Shown piece after piece: positions 44,747 through 55,422 of a stretch of DNA of 64,000 nucleotides. Source of the DNA: Paracoccaceae bacterium. GTDB taxonomy: Bacteria; Pseudomonadota; Alphaproteobacteria; Rhodobacterales; Rhodobacteraceae. The translations under genes and the position numbers were made by a program. The stretch's first letter is position 1; each line of letters starts with the position of its first letter. The notes under the pieces were generated by a model, which saw only the letters and a program-made list of their open reading frames with translations, was not told the DNA's origin and did not search any database. The stretch covers positions 124,001-188,000 of the forward strand of contig WKFK01000005.1 in NCBI GenBank assembly GCA_014872815.1, given 5' to 3'.

Positions 44747-46393
44747 TCAGTTTTCAACTGGTGACAAGCGGCTAGACAGCAAATCGCCAGTCTCCGCCAA
44801 AATCGGATACCCCACCATCGCAAAGGATGTGTTTACCTGCTTCAGCACTCGCAACGTCTCCTGATGGATGTTGCTGGTCTCAATACTTTCGGAAAGACCT
44901 TCATGCAGGCGTTTCAGATGCTTGCGCTGCAGCTTCTGCTCCACGCCACGCACCTTTTCCTTCTGCGCCACCAGCTCCCGCGCGTCATCCGGCTGCCCGG
45001 CCATCATCACGCTCAGAGCCAATTGCACATTGGCCAGCACACGGTCATGGAAATCACAAATCTCCTGCCGCCCCGCACTGGAGAAATTCAACCCTTCCAG
45101 ATCCATCCTCCGCGCCAACTCCACCAAATTGCGCGCCAGTACATCTGATGCTGCTTCAAGGTTGGAGGCAAGCAAAGACAGCTCCATCGCGCCCTTTACA
45201 GTCACCTTGTCCAACTCATGCCGGTTCAATTCCGCCAGATAGAGCTTGATCTCCTGATGGGTCTTGCGCACCGCCGCATCATTGACACGGATCGCCTCAG
45301 CACTGGCATCACTCCACGTGTCAAACAACCGTTGCCCGGCGATCAACATGGTTTCCACCCGCTCGCCTATGCGCATCACCTCACGAGAGGCATTGGCCAG
45401 CGCCCGTGCTGGCGTATCCAGTGCACTTGGATCAAGGGCGGAGGCAATCGCCGCTTCATCCGCCACCGGCGCGGCCACAAAGCGTCCTGCGATTTTGGCA
45501 AACAGATCAACAAATGGCAGCGCGAGCACACAGAGCACCGCGTTGAACACCAGATGCAGGTTGATGGTTTGCGTCGCGGCCGAGCCACCCAGCCAAACCA
45601 AATCCACCTCAACAAATCGCAGCCCCAACAGAACCAGCACCGCGCCACCGCCACGCAGGCCAAGATTGGCCACCACAATCCGACGCGCCTCAGGCTCTGC
45701 CGCGAGGGTAAGCACATAGGCAATCATCGCCCCGCCCAGATTGGCACCCAAAACCATCGCCATAGCCGCCTCGGTTGGCAACGCGCCCTGCGCCACCAAA
45801 GTGACAAACAACAACACCGCCGCCACGCTGGAATGCACCATCCAGGCAAACACCGCGCCAATCACAAAGGCTGCAAACAGGTCTGCCCCCAGATAGGACA
45901 ACATCCGCAGCGCCGCCTCGCTTTCCATCACGGGTGCCGTGGCTGCCCGCAGCATATCCAACGACACAAAAATCAGCGCCAGACCAATCAAGATCCGCCC
46001 AGTTTGACGCACGCGCCGCTGTTGTCCCCGCAAAAATAGCGCCACGCCGAGCACCAACAAAAGTGGAATCAACCAGGTCTGCCGCACCAAAAGCACCTGC
46101 GCCACCAGCGCTGAGCCCACATCCGCCCCAAGAATAATCGCCAGCCCAACGGACACCGACACCGCGCCATTGGCTGCAAAATTGGACACCAGCATCGCCA
46201 CCGCAGTCGAGCTTTGCAGCAGCATCGACACCACCAGCCCCGCGCTGGCCGCAAGCCCACGGTTCTTGGCAGACCGCCGCAACCATAGCCTGAGCTGCAC
46301 CGCAAAGGCCCGCTCCATTCCCGTGCGCACCAAACGCACCGCCCAAATCAAAAGCGCTGCCGCGCCCGCAATATTAATCAGGAAAAGGAGCAT
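44747..46393 (-). CDS. Na/Pi cotransporter family protein with PhoU-like C-terminus
   Basis: A 548-residue inner membrane protein. Two Na_Pi_cotrans repeats with their QSSTA/SS signatures (LLQSSTAVAMLVSNFA, later WMVHSSVAAVLL) fill about 1-300 with eight or so helices, and a helical PhoU-like domain fills about 330-545. The family takes up phosphate with sodium. It lies upstream (in map terms left) of gdpD and ugpC on the same strand, 196 bases away, building a phosphate-related neighbourhood. Confidence 0.9.
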   Translation of the reverse strand: MLLFLINIAGAAALLIWAVRLVRTGMERAFAVQLRLWLRRSAKNRGLAASAGLVVSMLLQSSTAVAMLVSNFAANGAVSVSVGLAIILGADVGSALVAQVLLVRQTWLIPLLLVLGVALFLRGQQRRVRQTGRILIGLALIFVSLDMLRAATAPVMESEAALRMLSYLGADLFAAFVIGAVFAWMVHSSVAAVLLFVTLVAQGALPTEAAMAMVLGANLGGAMIAYVLTLAAEPEARRIVVANLGLRGGGAVLVLLGLRFVEVDLVWLGGSAATQTINLHLVFNAVLCVLALPFVDLFAKIAGRFVAAPVADEAAIASALDPSALDTPARALANASREVMRIGERVETMLIAGQRLFDTWSDASAEAIRVNDAAVRKTHQEIKLYLAELNRHELDKVTVKGAMELSLLASNLEAASDVLARNLVELARRMDLEGLNFSSAGRQEICDFHDRVLANVQLALSVMMAGQPDDARELVAQKEKVRGVEQKLQRKHLKRLHEGLSESIETSNIHQETLRVLKQVNTSFAMVGYPILAETGDLLSSRLSPVEN

Positions 46394-46589
46394 GTTATGT
46401 GTCTAAGTCCACTTCTTATTATTGGGTTCTTGCACCACGAGTAGGCCACACAAGACCAGACACCGGAAATCCGCTGCCACTTGAATTACAGGCATTGTCC
46501 AACAAAATGCCCGTATTGCGGGATCATGGGCGGTCCCAAACCGGCACCTTACCAGCCAAGACCTGCCCGCACCGGCAAATGGCGGCGGA

Positions 46590-47555
46590 TTATTCCGCCA
46601 CCATCTGGGCAACGTCTTCTCGCCAGACCAACCCGCGTTCCAAAAGCACCCGCTGCGCGCGGCCCGGGTAGTCAGTGACAATCCCGTCGACTCCGGCATC
46701 GAGCATGCGGTGCATGTCATTCACTTCGTTCACCGTCCAGGTCGACACCAACAGGCCCAAGGCGTGTGCCTGCGCCACCGCCTCTTGTGTCACGTCTAAG
46801 TAATGAGGACACCACATCTGCCCACCGGCTTGGACCACTGCCTGGGGCACCGGCATACCAAGCGCGTCAAAATCCGGTGCCACGGATTTGGAGGAATCCT
46901 CCCCGGGGTCATCCGCATTTGTAGGCATCTGTGTCAAAAACGAGCGTGGCATATCCGGTGCGATACGTCCGCAGACCTCTAGCAGATTCCAGTCAAAACT
47001 GTGCAACACGGTCCTTTGCTCAAGCCCACGCGCGCGCACCGCTTTCACCACTTCAGCCACCAATCTCTCAGTCACCGCCGGTGTATGCGCGTGCTCTGGA
47101 TCGGACTTCATTTCCAGCAAGAACAGCATCTCCGCGCCCTGCGGCGTGAGCGCCATATCCAACAGATCCCCCAGTGTCGGCACCCGGACATTGGACATAA
47201 AAACCTGATCTGGGAAACGCTGACCATAGACCGTACGCCCGTCCAAACCGCCTACGTCGTAACGTTGCAACTGTGCCAGCGGCAGCTCGGACACCTTCAA
47301 TTCTTCGCCTTGCAACCACTTGCCATCCGCCCCACGCGTGGCCGCGTTTAACAGGTGATGATTGTGCGTCACCACCGGCACCGCATCCTGCGTCAGCACC
47401 ACGTCAAACTCCAGCGCCACAACGCCGGACTTCACCGTGAACTCAAACCCCTCAAGTGTGTTCTCCGGCATCACGCCCCGCGCGCCCCGATGCCCGATCA
47501 GCCGAACCAATCCGGGCGCACCGCGAAAACCGTTTAACTGGGGAAACTGCGTCAT
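46590..47555 (-). CDS. Glycerophosphodiester phosphodiesterase
   Basis: A 321-residue GDPD-family enzyme, which hydrolyses glycerophosphodiesters to glycerol-3-phosphate and an alcohol. Active-site elements are clear: [14 protein letters not shown] (catalytic His, Arg, Glu), [14 protein letters not shown] (metal Glu/Asp) and THNHHL (second His). There is no signal peptide, so it works in the cytoplasm on imported diesters. Its start overlaps the ugpC stop by 4 bases, so it is the fifth gene of the ugp operon. Confidence 0.93.
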   Translation of the reverse strand: MTQFPQLNGFRGAPGLVRLIGHRGARGVMPENTLEGFEFTVKSGVVALEFDVVLTQDAVPVVTHNHHLLNAATRGADGKWLQGEELKVSELPLAQLQRYDVGGLDGRTVYGQRFPDQVFMSNVRVPTLGDLLDMALTPQGAEMLFLLEMKSDPEHAHTPAVTERLVAEVVKAVRARGLEQRTVLHSFDWNLLEVCGRIAPDMPRSFLTQMPTNADDPGEDSSKSVAPDFDALGMPVPQAVVQAGGQMWCPHYLDVTQEAVAQAHALGLLVSTWTVNEVNDMHRMLDAGVDGIVTDYPGRAQRVLLERGLVWREDVAQMVAE

Positions 47556-48607
47556 GCGTCGATCCGCTTGCCTGTGGTTGCGTCAAACAAGTGTAGGTCT
47601 TCGGCCGCGGCGGAGAAGCCCATCACCGTGCCCGCTTCGGTCGTGACATGCCCCGGAACACTTGCCACAACGTCGATCTCCGAGCCTTCCAGAACTCCGT
47701 GCACCAACGTGTTGGCACCCAACTGCTCCACCATCTGCACAACAATGCGGATCGCGCCCGCGTCATCCTGCACCAGATGCTCCGGCCGCACGCCCAGCGT
47801 GACCTTTCCGCTGGCCTGCACGCCACCTGCCAAAGTTGCACCATTGCCGAGTGTGAGGGTACCGCCCTGCGAATCCGCCGGCAGGAAGTTCATTGACGGG
47901 CTGCCAATGAAACCCGCGACAAACACGGTGGCGGGGCGGTCATAGAGTTCAATCGGCGTGCCAAATTGCTCCACATAGCCGCCATTGAGCACCATCAACC
48001 GGTCGCCCAAGGTCATCGCCTCAACCTGATCGTGTGTCACGTAAATCGAAGTTACGCCCAAACGCTGCTGCAGCTTACGGATCTCCAAACGCATCTGCAC
48101 CCGCAGCTTGGCGTCGAGGTTGGACAGCGGCTCATCAAACAGGAACACCTGCGGATTGCGCACAATTGCGCGCCCCATGGCGACACGCTGACGCTGGCCA
48201 CCGGACAGTTGGCGCGGTTTACGGTCAAGATACTGCCCAATCTCCAGAATTTCCGCCGCCTCTTGCACGCGGCGCTCAATTTCCTCTTTGGAGATTTTGC
48301 GGATCTTCAGCCCGTAGGCCATGTTCTCCCGCACGGTCATATGCGGATAAAGCGCGTAATTCTGGAACACCATCGCAATGTCGCGGTCGGCTGGCTCCAG
48401 CGTGTTGACCACCGTGTCGCCAATGCTGATCTCGCCAGAGGTCACGGTCTCCAGACCGGCGACCATGCGCAGAAGCGTGGACTTACCGCAGCCTGACGGG
48501 CCGACAATGACGATCAGCTCGCCATCCTGGATCTCGCCTTCGACATGGTGCAGGACTTCGACATCGCCATAGGTTTTGACAAGGTCTTTGAGTGTAATGG
48601 ATGCCAT
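47552..48607 (-). CDS. ugpC: sn-Glycerol-3-phosphate ABC transporter ATP-binding protein
   Basis: A 351-residue MalK/UgpC-type ATPase: Walker [10 protein letters not shown], signature [14 protein letters not shown], Walker [13 protein letters not shown], then a C-terminal TOBE/regulatory domain from about 235. It energises UgpA-UgpE for glycerol-3-phosphate or glycerophosphodiester import. It starts 14 bases after ugpE and overlaps gdpD by 4 bases. Without context it could serve another sugar; the GDPD partner and transporter set support Ugp. Confidence 0.92.
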   Translation of the reverse strand: MASITLKDLVKTYGDVEVLHHVEGEIQDGELIVIVGPSGCGKSTLLRMVAGLETVTSGEISIGDTVVNTLEPADRDIAMVFQNYALYPHMTVRENMAYGLKIRKISKEEIERRVQEAAEILEIGQYLDRKPRQLSGGQRQRVAMGRAIVRNPQVFLFDEPLSNLDAKLRVQMRLEIRKLQQRLGVTSIYVTHDQVEAMTLGDRLMVLNGGYVEQFGTPIELYDRPATVFVAGFIGSPSMNFLPADSQGGTLTLGNGATLAGGVQASGKVTLGVRPEHLVQDDAGAIRIVVQMVEQLGANTLVHGVLEGSEIDVVASVPGHVTTEAGTVMGFSAAAEDLHLFDATTGKRIDA

Positions 48608-48621
48608 TCTCAGGATCCCCG

Positions 48622-49473
48622 TTATTTATCAGTTTCAGTGAGGCCCTGCACAAAGAGCCTTTGCATGCCAACGACCACAAACACCGGCGGGATCATCGCC
48701 AGAAGCGCGGTCATCATGATGATGTTCCACTGCGGCGATTGCTCGGCCGCCTCCAGCATCTGTTTGATGCTCATCACAATGGTGGTCATGTCGGTGTCAG
48801 TGGTGATCAAGAGCGGCCAGAGGTATTGATTCCAGCCGTAGATGAAAAGGATCACAAACAGCGCGGCAATATTGGTCCGGCTGAGCGGGATCAGGATGTC
48901 CCAGAAGAACCGCAGCGGCCCCGCCCCATCAATCCGCGCACTCTCCAGCATCTCATCCGGAATGGTCAAAAACACTTGCCGGAACATAAACGTGGCCGTG
49001 GCCGAGGCGATCAGCGGAATCGACAGGCCCCAGTAGCTGTTGAGCATGCCTAAGTTCGCCACCACCTCAAAGGTCGGCAAAATCCGCACTTCCACCGGCA
49101 ACATCAGGGTGATGAAGATCATCCAGAAGAACCCCATGCGGAACGGGAACTTGAAGTAAACAATCGCAAAGGCTGAAAGCAGCGAAATCGCTATTTTGCC
49201 AAAGGCAATCATAAGGGCCATCGCCAGCGAGTTGAGCAACATCCGCCACACCGGCGCGCCTTCTGACCCGGAGAGCCCAGCGCCAAACAGTGTCTGTTTG
49301 AAATTCTCAATAAAGTGCGTGCCAGGCAGCATCGGGATCGGCGCCTGCGTCATGCGCACCGCGTCATGGGTGCTGGCGACAAAGGTGATCCAGATCGGCA
49401 AAGCCACCATGATCACGCCAAGGATCAGCACGATGTGGGAAATGATCCCAAGGATACGACGATTTTCAACCAT
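48622..49473 (-). CDS. ugpE: Glycerol-3-phosphate ABC transporter permease UgpE
   Basis: A 283-residue binding-protein-dependent permease of the MalG type with six hydrophobic segments and the ATPase-contacting EAA motif ([24 protein letters not shown], around 195-220). It pairs with UgpA in the inner membrane. The start overlaps the UgpA stop by one base (49473), and ugpC follows after 14 bases. Confidence 0.92.
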   Translation of the reverse strand: MVENRRILGIISHIVLILGVIMVALPIWITFVASTHDAVRMTQAPIPMLPGTHFIENFKQTLFGAGLSGSEGAPVWRMLLNSLAMALMIAFGKIAISLLSAFAIVYFKFPFRMGFFWMIFITLMLPVEVRILPTFEVVANLGMLNSYWGLSIPLIASATATFMFRQVFLTIPDEMLESARIDGAGPLRFFWDILIPLSRTNIAALFVILFIYGWNQYLWPLLITTDTDMTTIVMSIKQMLEAAEQSPQWNIIMMTALLAMIPPVFVVVGMQRLFVQGLTETDK

Positions 49474-50354
49474 CAGTATTCCACCTTTCTTTCGACATAG
49501 CGGAACTGAACCACCGTCATTGCGATCACGAGGATCATCAGGATCACCGACTGCGCTGCCGACCCGCCAAGGTCGAGCCCAACAAAGCCGTCGTTAAACA
49601 CCTTGTAAACAAGGATCGTGGTGCTGTTGGCCGGGCCGCCTTGCGTCACCGCGTGGATGATGCCGAAGGTATCAAAGAAGGCGTAAACCGCGTTGATCAC
49701 CAACAGGAAGAAGGTGGTTGGCGAGATCAGCGGGAAGATGTGGTCCCAAAACCGGCGCACCGGCCCCGCTCCGTCAATCGCCGCCGCCTCAATCAATGAG
49801 CGCGGGATCGACTGCATCGCGGCGAGATAGAACAGGAAGTTATAAGCAATCTGCTTCCACGCGGCGGCAAAGATCACCAGCAGCATCGCATGGGTGCCAT
49901 TCAGGTAATGGTTCCAGTCGATGCCAATGAATTCAAGGATATAGGGGAAAATGCCCAACGTCGGGTTGAACATAAACACCCAAAGCGCACCGGCTAGCAC
50001 CGGTGCCACGGCATAAGGCCAGATCATCAGTGTGCGGTAGGTGGTAGCTCCACGTACGACGCGGTCGGCAAAGGCTGCCAGGATCAGGGCGGAGCCCATC
50101 GACAGCACCGCCACGGCGGCAGAAAACACAATCGTGCGCCAGAAGCTCTCGAGGTAGAGCTCGTCTTCAAATAGGATCTGGAAGTTTTCAAACCACACAA
50201 ACTCGGTGGACAGACCAAAGGCGTCTTCGATCAGGAAAGACTGATACACCGCCTGGCTCGCAGGCCAGATAAAGAAGATCAGCGTGATGATAATCTGTGG
50301 CGCCACCAGCAGGTAGGGCAAGACAGATGTGGGAAAGTGGACGCGTTTGAGCAT
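49473..50354 (-). CDS. ugpA: Glycerol-3-phosphate ABC transporter permease UgpA
   Basis: A 293-residue MalF-type permease with six hydrophobic segments, a large periplasmic region between the first helices, and the EAA motif [21 protein letters not shown]. It forms the channel with UgpE. It follows ugpB after 84 bases that contain a strong stem-loop, the usual place where binding-protein mRNA is stabilised or transcription is attenuated. Confidence 0.92.
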   Translation of the reverse strand: MLKRVHFPTSVLPYLLVAPQIIITLIFFIWPASQAVYQSFLIEDAFGLSTEFVWFENFQILFEDELYLESFWRTIVFSAAVAVLSMGSALILAAFADRVVRGATTYRTLMIWPYAVAPVLAGALWVFMFNPTLGIFPYILEFIGIDWNHYLNGTHAMLLVIFAAAWKQIAYNFLFYLAAMQSIPRSLIEAAAIDGAGPVRRFWDHIFPLISPTTFFLLVINAVYAFFDTFGIIHAVTQGGPANSTTILVYKVFNDGFVGLDLGGSAAQSVILMILVIAMTVVQFRYVERKVEY

Positions 50355-50393
50355 GCGGCCCTCAAGTCAGGGTGGGTCGTTTAGACAGAAACA

Positions 50394-50424
50394 CGCCCGG
50401 CAAACACCATTGGTCCGCCGGGCG
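50394..50424 (-). other. Intercistronic stem-loop between ugpB and ugpA
   Basis: A perfect 8-base GC stem, CGCCCGGC (50394-50401) with GCCGGGCG (50417-50424), loop of 15 bases, just after the ugpB stop. With no T-run behind it, it is more likely an mRNA-stabilising or partial attenuation element that keeps ugpB product in excess over the permeases. Confidence 0.55.
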
Positions 50425-50438
50425 CAGGGGAGGTTCAC

Positions 50439-51746
50439 TTATTTGGCGGAACGCTCAAACTTGCGCAGCAGGGCGTTGCCACGCTCTGCGGCGGCGTCCA
50501 GTGCTTCCTGAGCGGTCTTGTCACCAGCCCACAGCGCTTCCATCTCTTCGTTGATCACGTCGCGCACCTGCACGAAGTTACCAAAGCGGATGCCGCGGGA
50601 GTTGGCGGTTGGAGTGTTCAGGCTCAGCTGTTTGATCGCTGTGTCGGTCCCTGGGTTGCTGTCATAGAAACCCTGGTCCTTGGACAGTTCCCAAGCCGCT
50701 GTGGTGATTGGCACGTAGCCAGTTTCCTGGTGCCACCACGCCTGTACCTCTGGGGAAGACAGGTAGGTCATGAACTTCGCCAGACCTTTGTATTCCTCAG
50801 CTTCGTGACCGGCCAGCGCCCACAGGGTTGCACCGCCAATGATGGAGTTCTGTGGCGCATCCGCAGCCGCAGTGTCCAGCGGCAACATGGTCTGACCAAA
50901 TTCAAACTCAGCCTGAGATTTGATGGAGCCATAGTATGCAGAAGAATTCATCCACATGCCGCATTCACCGTTGGTGAACATCGGCAGGGAGTCACCGCGA
51001 CGACCGCCATATTTGAACAGGTTGCCTTCAGACATCGCTGCCACGTCGTCCAGACGCGCGGCCAGCTTGTCGTTTTTGTTGAAGGTGAACTCGGTGTCGA
51101 AACCGGCAAAACCGTTCTCTTTGGTGCCCATTTCTTTGTCGTGCCAGGAGGAATAGTTCTCCAGCATCACCCAAGACTGCCAGCCAAAGCTGATGCCGCA
51201 GTCCATACCGTTGTCGACCAGCGCTTGGGAAACGGATTTCACATCATCCCAGGTCTTTGGCGCGTCAACACCAGCCGCTTTCAGCGCGTCCGCGTTGTAC
51301 CACAGAACCGGAGTGGAGCTGTTGAACGGCATGGACAGCAGTTCGCCTTCTGGGGTCTGGTAGTAGGAAATCACCGCTGGCAGGTAGTCGCCTTTGTCAA
51401 ACGGCTCACCGGCGTCCGCCATCATCTTCTCAACCGGATAGATCGCACCTTTGGCGGCCATCATGGTTGCGGTGCCCACTTCAAACACCTGCACCAGATG
51501 CGGATGCTCTTTGGCGCGGAACGCCGCCACAGCAGCGGTCATGGTTTCGGTGTAGTTGCCTTTGTAGGACGGCACGATTTTGTACTCGGACTGGCTGGCG
51601 TTGAAGTCTGCCGCAATCTTGTCCACGCGCTCGCCGTTGGTGCCGCCCATGGCGTGCCACCAATTGATCTCGGTTTGTGCGGAAGCCATGCCAGCGGTCA
51701 TGCCAGCGGCCAAAGCACCAAACAAAACTGTCTTAAAGTGAGTCAC
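50439..51746 (-). CDS. ugpB: Glycerol-3-phosphate ABC transporter substrate-binding protein
   Basis: A 435-residue periplasmic binding protein with a signal peptide (about 1-23, ending GMASAQ). It matches the UgpB group through INWWHAMGGTNGERVDKIAADFNASQSEY at the start and the following cluster 1 binding-protein layout. The start is GTG at 51746, chosen because GGAGGAA sits 6-7 bases ahead; ATGs upstream lack this. First gene of ugpBAEC-gdpD, divergent from a LysR regulator over 150 bases. Confidence 0.92.
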   Translation of the reverse strand: MTHFKTVLFGALAAGMTAGMASAQTEINWWHAMGGTNGERVDKIAADFNASQSEYKIVPSYKGNYTETMTAAVAAFRAKEHPHLVQVFEVGTATMMAAKGAIYPVEKMMADAGEPFDKGDYLPAVISYYQTPEGELLSMPFNSSTPVLWYNADALKAAGVDAPKTWDDVKSVSQALVDNGMDCGISFGWQSWVMLENYSSWHDKEMGTKENGFAGFDTEFTFNKNDKLAARLDDVAAMSEGNLFKYGGRRGDSLPMFTNGECGMWMNSSAYYGSIKSQAEFEFGQTMLPLDTAAADAPQNSIIGGATLWALAGHEAEEYKGLAKFMTYLSSPEVQAWWHQETGYVPITTAAWELSKDQGFYDSNPGTDTAIKQLSLNTPTANSRGIRFGNFVQVRDVINEEMEALWAGDKTAQEALDAAAERGNALLRKFERSAK

Positions 51747-51829
51747 AGGAAATTCCTCCATCTGCTGTGCTGGCGGGATCATTGGAGAGTTAAAGTCATA
51801 ATGCAAGTGAAGAATTTATAACAAATTGC

Positions 51830-51844
51830 ATAACAACATGTTAT
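51830..51844. promoter_or_regulatory. LysR-type operator candidate (T-N11-A)
   Basis: ATAACAACATGTTAT has perfect 5-base inverted arms (ATAAC/GTTAT) around 5 bases and contains the T-N11-A core expected for LysR-type regulators. It lies 53 bases before the lysR start and 83 bases before ugpB, in an AT-rich divergent promoter region. Confidence 0.55.
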
Positions 51845-51896
51845 AGTTTAACCAAACAGTAAACATGCCGCATCGCGGCGACTACGAGGTAAGCCA

Positions 51897-52814
51897 TTGA
51901 AATTTCAACTAAGACAGCTCGAAGCTTTCCGCGCCGTGGCCGAAACCGGCAATATGACCAAAGCCGCAAAACGCATGGGCGTTTCACAACCAGCAGTAAG
52001 TCGTTTGCTCTCTGATTTCTCCCAATCGGCCGGCATTGAACTTTTCACCCGCCACCGGGGCGTGCTCGAACCCACCAGTGACTCGCGCTACTTATTGGCA
52101 GAGGTGCAGCGCATTCTGGACGGGCTGGATCACCTCGACGATCTGCGCCGCGACCTGATTGAGCGCACCGGCGGACACGTCCGGATCGCCTGCCTGCCCG
52201 GCTTCGCAACCAGCCACCTGCCCGGCGTTTTGGTCAACTTTCTCAAGGAACGCCCAAACGTCACCGTGACCCTGGAACCGGACCGCCCGGAGCGCATTCT
52301 GGAATGGATCATTGGAGAACAGTATGACTGCGGCATCACCGACGGCTTCCTCGGTCACCCCGCCACCCGCAGCCAAGACCTGCACATCAAGTCTTCTTGC
52401 ATCTTGCCCGCAGGCCATCCTCTGGCCGAACAGGACTACATAACCCCGCGCGACCTCGCCCAAGAACGTCTGATCCATACCCGCCGCGACAGCCGGTTTT
52501 TCCAGCACCTCTCCCGCGCCTTCTCCGAGAATGGTGTGGAAATCAACAGCCTCATCGAGGTGCGCCAGTTCACAACCGCCTGCACCATGGTCGCTCAAGG
52601 CATGGGCGCCTCCGTTGTCAGCGCACTCGACGCCGAAGCCTTTCGCGCGACCGGCATCGTGATCCGCCCGTTCAAACCCCAGCTGTTCCACCGCCTCTCG
52701 ATCCTGCAACCGGCCTCCGGCCCGACCTCCCCCGTGGTGTTGGACTTTGTTGACGCCTTCATCGCAAGCCTGCAGCCCTATGTGGCCTCCGCCAAAGAGG
52801 TCAAACAGGCCTAA
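51897..52814 (+). CDS. LysR-family transcriptional regulator
   Basis: A 305-residue LysR regulator: N-terminal winged helix-turn-helix (LRQLEAFRAVAETGNMTKAAKRMGVSQPAVSRLL) and a periplasmic-binding-protein-like effector domain (about 92-295). Translation starts at TTG with a GAGG ribosome-binding site 8 bases ahead; no ATG is suitable. Divergent placement makes ugpBAEC-gdpD the likely target. Ugp systems are usually under Pho control, and no Pho box was seen here, so this regulator may replace it. Confidence 0.9.
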   Translation: MKFQLRQLEAFRAVAETGNMTKAAKRMGVSQPAVSRLLSDFSQSAGIELFTRHRGVLEPTSDSRYLLAEVQRILDGLDHLDDLRRDLIERTGGHVRIACLPGFATSHLPGVLVNFLKERPNVTVTLEPDRPERILEWIIGEQYDCGITDGFLGHPATRSQDLHIKSSCILPAGHPLAEQDYITPRDLAQERLIHTRRDSRFFQHLSRAFSENGVEINSLIEVRQFTTACTMVAQGMGASVVSALDAEAFRATGIVIRPFKPQLFHRLSILQPASGPTSPVVLDFVDAFIASLQPYVASAKEVKQA

Positions 52815-52966
52815 AACCGCAGGTGTATTGTCGAAAATGGCTGAAATAACGAGATGTTATGCTTCTCAGGCACGCGCGATGGATCGCAGCCCCCGGAACA
52901 CAGCAACCCGGCGTGCCAGCGCCTGTAAAAGCGCTGACAAGCTTTGACAAAGCCAAAGGGACCGAC

Positions 52967-54637
52967 CTACCCGCCCAGAATTCCAGGCAGATTTAACCCC
53001 TGTTCGCGCGCGCACTCCAGGGCCTCTTCATACCCTGCATCCGCATGGCGCATAACGCCCGTTGCAGGGTCGTTCCAAAGCACATTGGCAATGCGCCGAT
53101 CGGCATCCTCTGACCCATCACAGCAAATCACCATGCCGGAGTGCTGAGAGAACCCCATACCCACGCCGCCGCCATGATGCAGCGAAACCCATGTTGCGCC
53201 GCTGGCCACATTGAGCATTGCATTTAGAAGCGGCCAGTCTGAAACCGCATCAGAGCCATCCTTCATGGCTTCGGTTTCACGGTTGGGCGACGCCACGGAT
53301 CCGCTATCAAGATGATCACGCCCAATGACAACCGGCGCAGAGAGCTCGCCGTTGCGCACCATCTCATTGAAAGCCAGCCCAAGTTTGTGGCGAAGACCAA
53401 GACCAACCCAACAGATACGCGCGGGCAACCCCTGAAAGCTGATCCGCTCGCGCGCCATATCCAGCCAATTGTGAAGATGCGGATCGCCGATCAGCTCCTT
53501 CACCTTCGCATCGGTCTTATAGATGTCCTCAGGATCGCCGGACAGCGCGCACCAGCGGAAAGGACCAATACCGCGACAGAACAGCGGGCGAATATAGGCC
53601 GGTACAAATCCCGGGAAGGCAAAGGCATTCTCCAGCCCCTCTTCCAGAGCGACCTGCCGGATGTTGTTGCCATAATCCAATGTCGGAACTCCGGCATTCC
53701 AGAAGTCCACCATCGCCTGAACCTGAACCTTCATCGATGCCCGCGCAGCTTGTTCGACCGCCTTGGGATCGCTCTCCTGCATGGCGCGCCAGCTCGCCAC
53801 GCTCCATCCTTGCGGCAAATACCCGTGGACAGGATCATGCGCCGAGGTTTGGTCAGTCACGATATCAGGCCGCACACCGCGCTTTACCAGCTCTGGGAAG
53901 ACATCAGCCGCATTGCCGATCAAAGCCACCGATTTTGCTTCTCCGGCGGCGGACCATCTTTCAATCATGGACAGGGCTTCGTCCAGATCAAGGGTCTTTT
54001 CATCGACGTAGCGTGTACGCAGTCGGAAATCGGCGCGGGTTTCATCACATTCCACAGCCAGACAACATGCGCCTGCCATGACGGCCGCCAGCGGCTGCGC
54101 ACCGCCCATTCCGCCCAGACCACCGGTAAGGATCCAACGCCCTTTCAGGTTGCCATCATAGTGCTGGCGACCAGCCTCCATGAAAGTTTCATAAGTGCCC
54201 TGCACGATGCCTTGTGTGCCGATATAAATCCAGGATCCAGCGGTCATCTGGCCATACATGGCGAGCCCCTTTTTATCGAGCTCGTTGAAATGGTCCCAAT
54301 TTGCCCAATTGGGCACGAGATTTGAGTTCGCGATCAGGACACGGGGCGCATCCTTGTGGGTGTTGAACACCCCAACAGGCTTGCCAGACTGCACCAACAA
54401 GGTCTGCGTGTCATCGAGATCCTTCAAGGACGACACAATTGCATCAAAGTCATCCCAAGTTCTCGCCGCGCGACCAATGCCACCATAGACCACAAGCTCA
54501 TGCGGGTTTTCGGCGACATCAGGGTGCAGGTTGTTCATCACCATGCGCATGGGTGCCTCGGTCAGCCAACTCTTGGCTGTGATCTCAGATCCTGTTGGAG
54601 GAAAAACATCGCGTTGGTTGTGACGAGGATTGGTCAT
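52967..54637 (-). CDS. hutU: Urocanate hydratase
   Basis: A 556-residue enzyme that hydrates urocanate to imidazolonepropionate, with tightly bound NAD. The NAD-binding [13 protein letters not shown] motif (about 172-184) and the family's [21 protein letters not shown] and [15 protein letters not shown] blocks are intact. Last gene of the leftward hutIHGU operon; its start overlaps the hutG stop by 4 bases (ATGA). Confidence 0.97.
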   Translation of the reverse strand: MTNPRHNQRDVFPPTGSEITAKSWLTEAPMRMVMNNLHPDVAENPHELVVYGGIGRAARTWDDFDAIVSSLKDLDDTQTLLVQSGKPVGVFNTHKDAPRVLIANSNLVPNWANWDHFNELDKKGLAMYGQMTAGSWIYIGTQGIVQGTYETFMEAGRQHYDGNLKGRWILTGGLGGMGGAQPLAAVMAGACCLAVECDETRADFRLRTRYVDEKTLDLDEALSMIERWSAAGEAKSVALIGNAADVFPELVKRGVRPDIVTDQTSAHDPVHGYLPQGWSVASWRAMQESDPKAVEQAARASMKVQVQAMVDFWNAGVPTLDYGNNIRQVALEEGLENAFAFPGFVPAYIRPLFCRGIGPFRWCALSGDPEDIYKTDAKVKELIGDPHLHNWLDMARERISFQGLPARICWVGLGLRHKLGLAFNEMVRNGELSAPVVIGRDHLDSGSVASPNRETEAMKDGSDAVSDWPLLNAMLNVASGATWVSLHHGGGVGMGFSQHSGMVICCDGSEDADRRIANVLWNDPATGVMRHADAGYEEALECAREQGLNLPGILGG

Positions 54638-55422
54638 GAGTTTGGCCTCCAGTCGGCGAGTGAGGAAAGAATGGTTTGAAGCAGCCCGCGCAATCTCTCG
54701 GCTTTGTCCTTGTCATAGGACCAAGGCGCGGCTTCCTCTGACAGGTAAGCGCTCTGAGAGATTTCCATTTGAATCGCGTGAAACCCTTCATCGGGCTGGC
54801 CGTAGTGACGTGTTGTCCATCCGCCCTGAAACCGGCCATTCAGCACAGCGGAATAGTCAGGCGCAGTCTGGCAAGCATCATGAACCGCACGCTCAATATC
54901 CGCCCGGCATGACCGTCCTAGGAACGTTCCAACATTCAAGTTGGGCAAAGTGCCGGCAAACAGATGCGGAATCTGGCTGCGGATCGAATGACAGTCATAG
55001 AGAATGACGTGGCCGTGACGTGATTTCACACGCTCCAATTCAGCCTGAAGCGCAGCGTGGTAAGGAGCGTGGTATGTCGTCACACGGCGTTTTATTTCGT
55101 CGTCAGAAGGCGGCGTTTCCCAGATATCGCTTCCATCAAAATCCGTCGTCGGCACCAAGGTTGTTGTGTTTTGCCCTGGATAAAGACTGACACCTTTCGG
55201 ATTGCGATTGGCATCAATCACATAACGATGGAAGTTGGCGCGTACTGTTGTGGCCCCCGGCAATAGACCGTCATAGAGCGTATCAATGTGCCAGTCAGTG
55301 TCTGCCAGCGCGCGCCCAGTTGCATTAAGCTGTGACGCAATTTCGTCAGGCACATACGTGCCAGCATGGGGAAAGCCCAGCACAATTGGGCTGTCGCCTT
55401 GGTGAACCGAAACAGGGGTCAT
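54634..55422 (-). CDS. hutG: N-formylglutamate deformylase
   Basis: A 262-residue N-formylglutamate amidohydrolase. It releases formate and glutamate, the last step of the HutF-type five-step pathway. PHAGTYVP near the start and [13 protein letters not shown] (metal-site Asp/His) follow the family pattern. Overlaps hutH and hutU by 4 bases on each side, so it is translated from the same mRNA. Confidence 0.93.
   Translation of the reverse strand: MTPVSVHQGDSPIVLGFPHAGTYVPDEIASQLNATGRALADTDWHIDTLYDGLLPGATTVRANFHRYVIDANRNPKGVSLYPGQNTTTLVPTTDFDGSDIWETPPSDDEIKRRVTTYHAPYHAALQAELERVKSRHGHVILYDCHSIRSQIPHLFAGTLPNLNVGTFLGRSCRADIERAVHDACQTAPDYSAVLNGRFQGGWTTRHYGQPDEGFHAIQMEISQSAYLSEEAAPWSYDKDKAERLRGLLQTILSSLADWRPNS

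Noticed and set aside
46481-46678. Small plus-strand frame with a CPTKCPYCG stretch
   Set aside because: The cysteine pattern is incomplete for a zinc ribbon, there is no ribosome-binding site, and the frame runs antisense into the end of gdpD.
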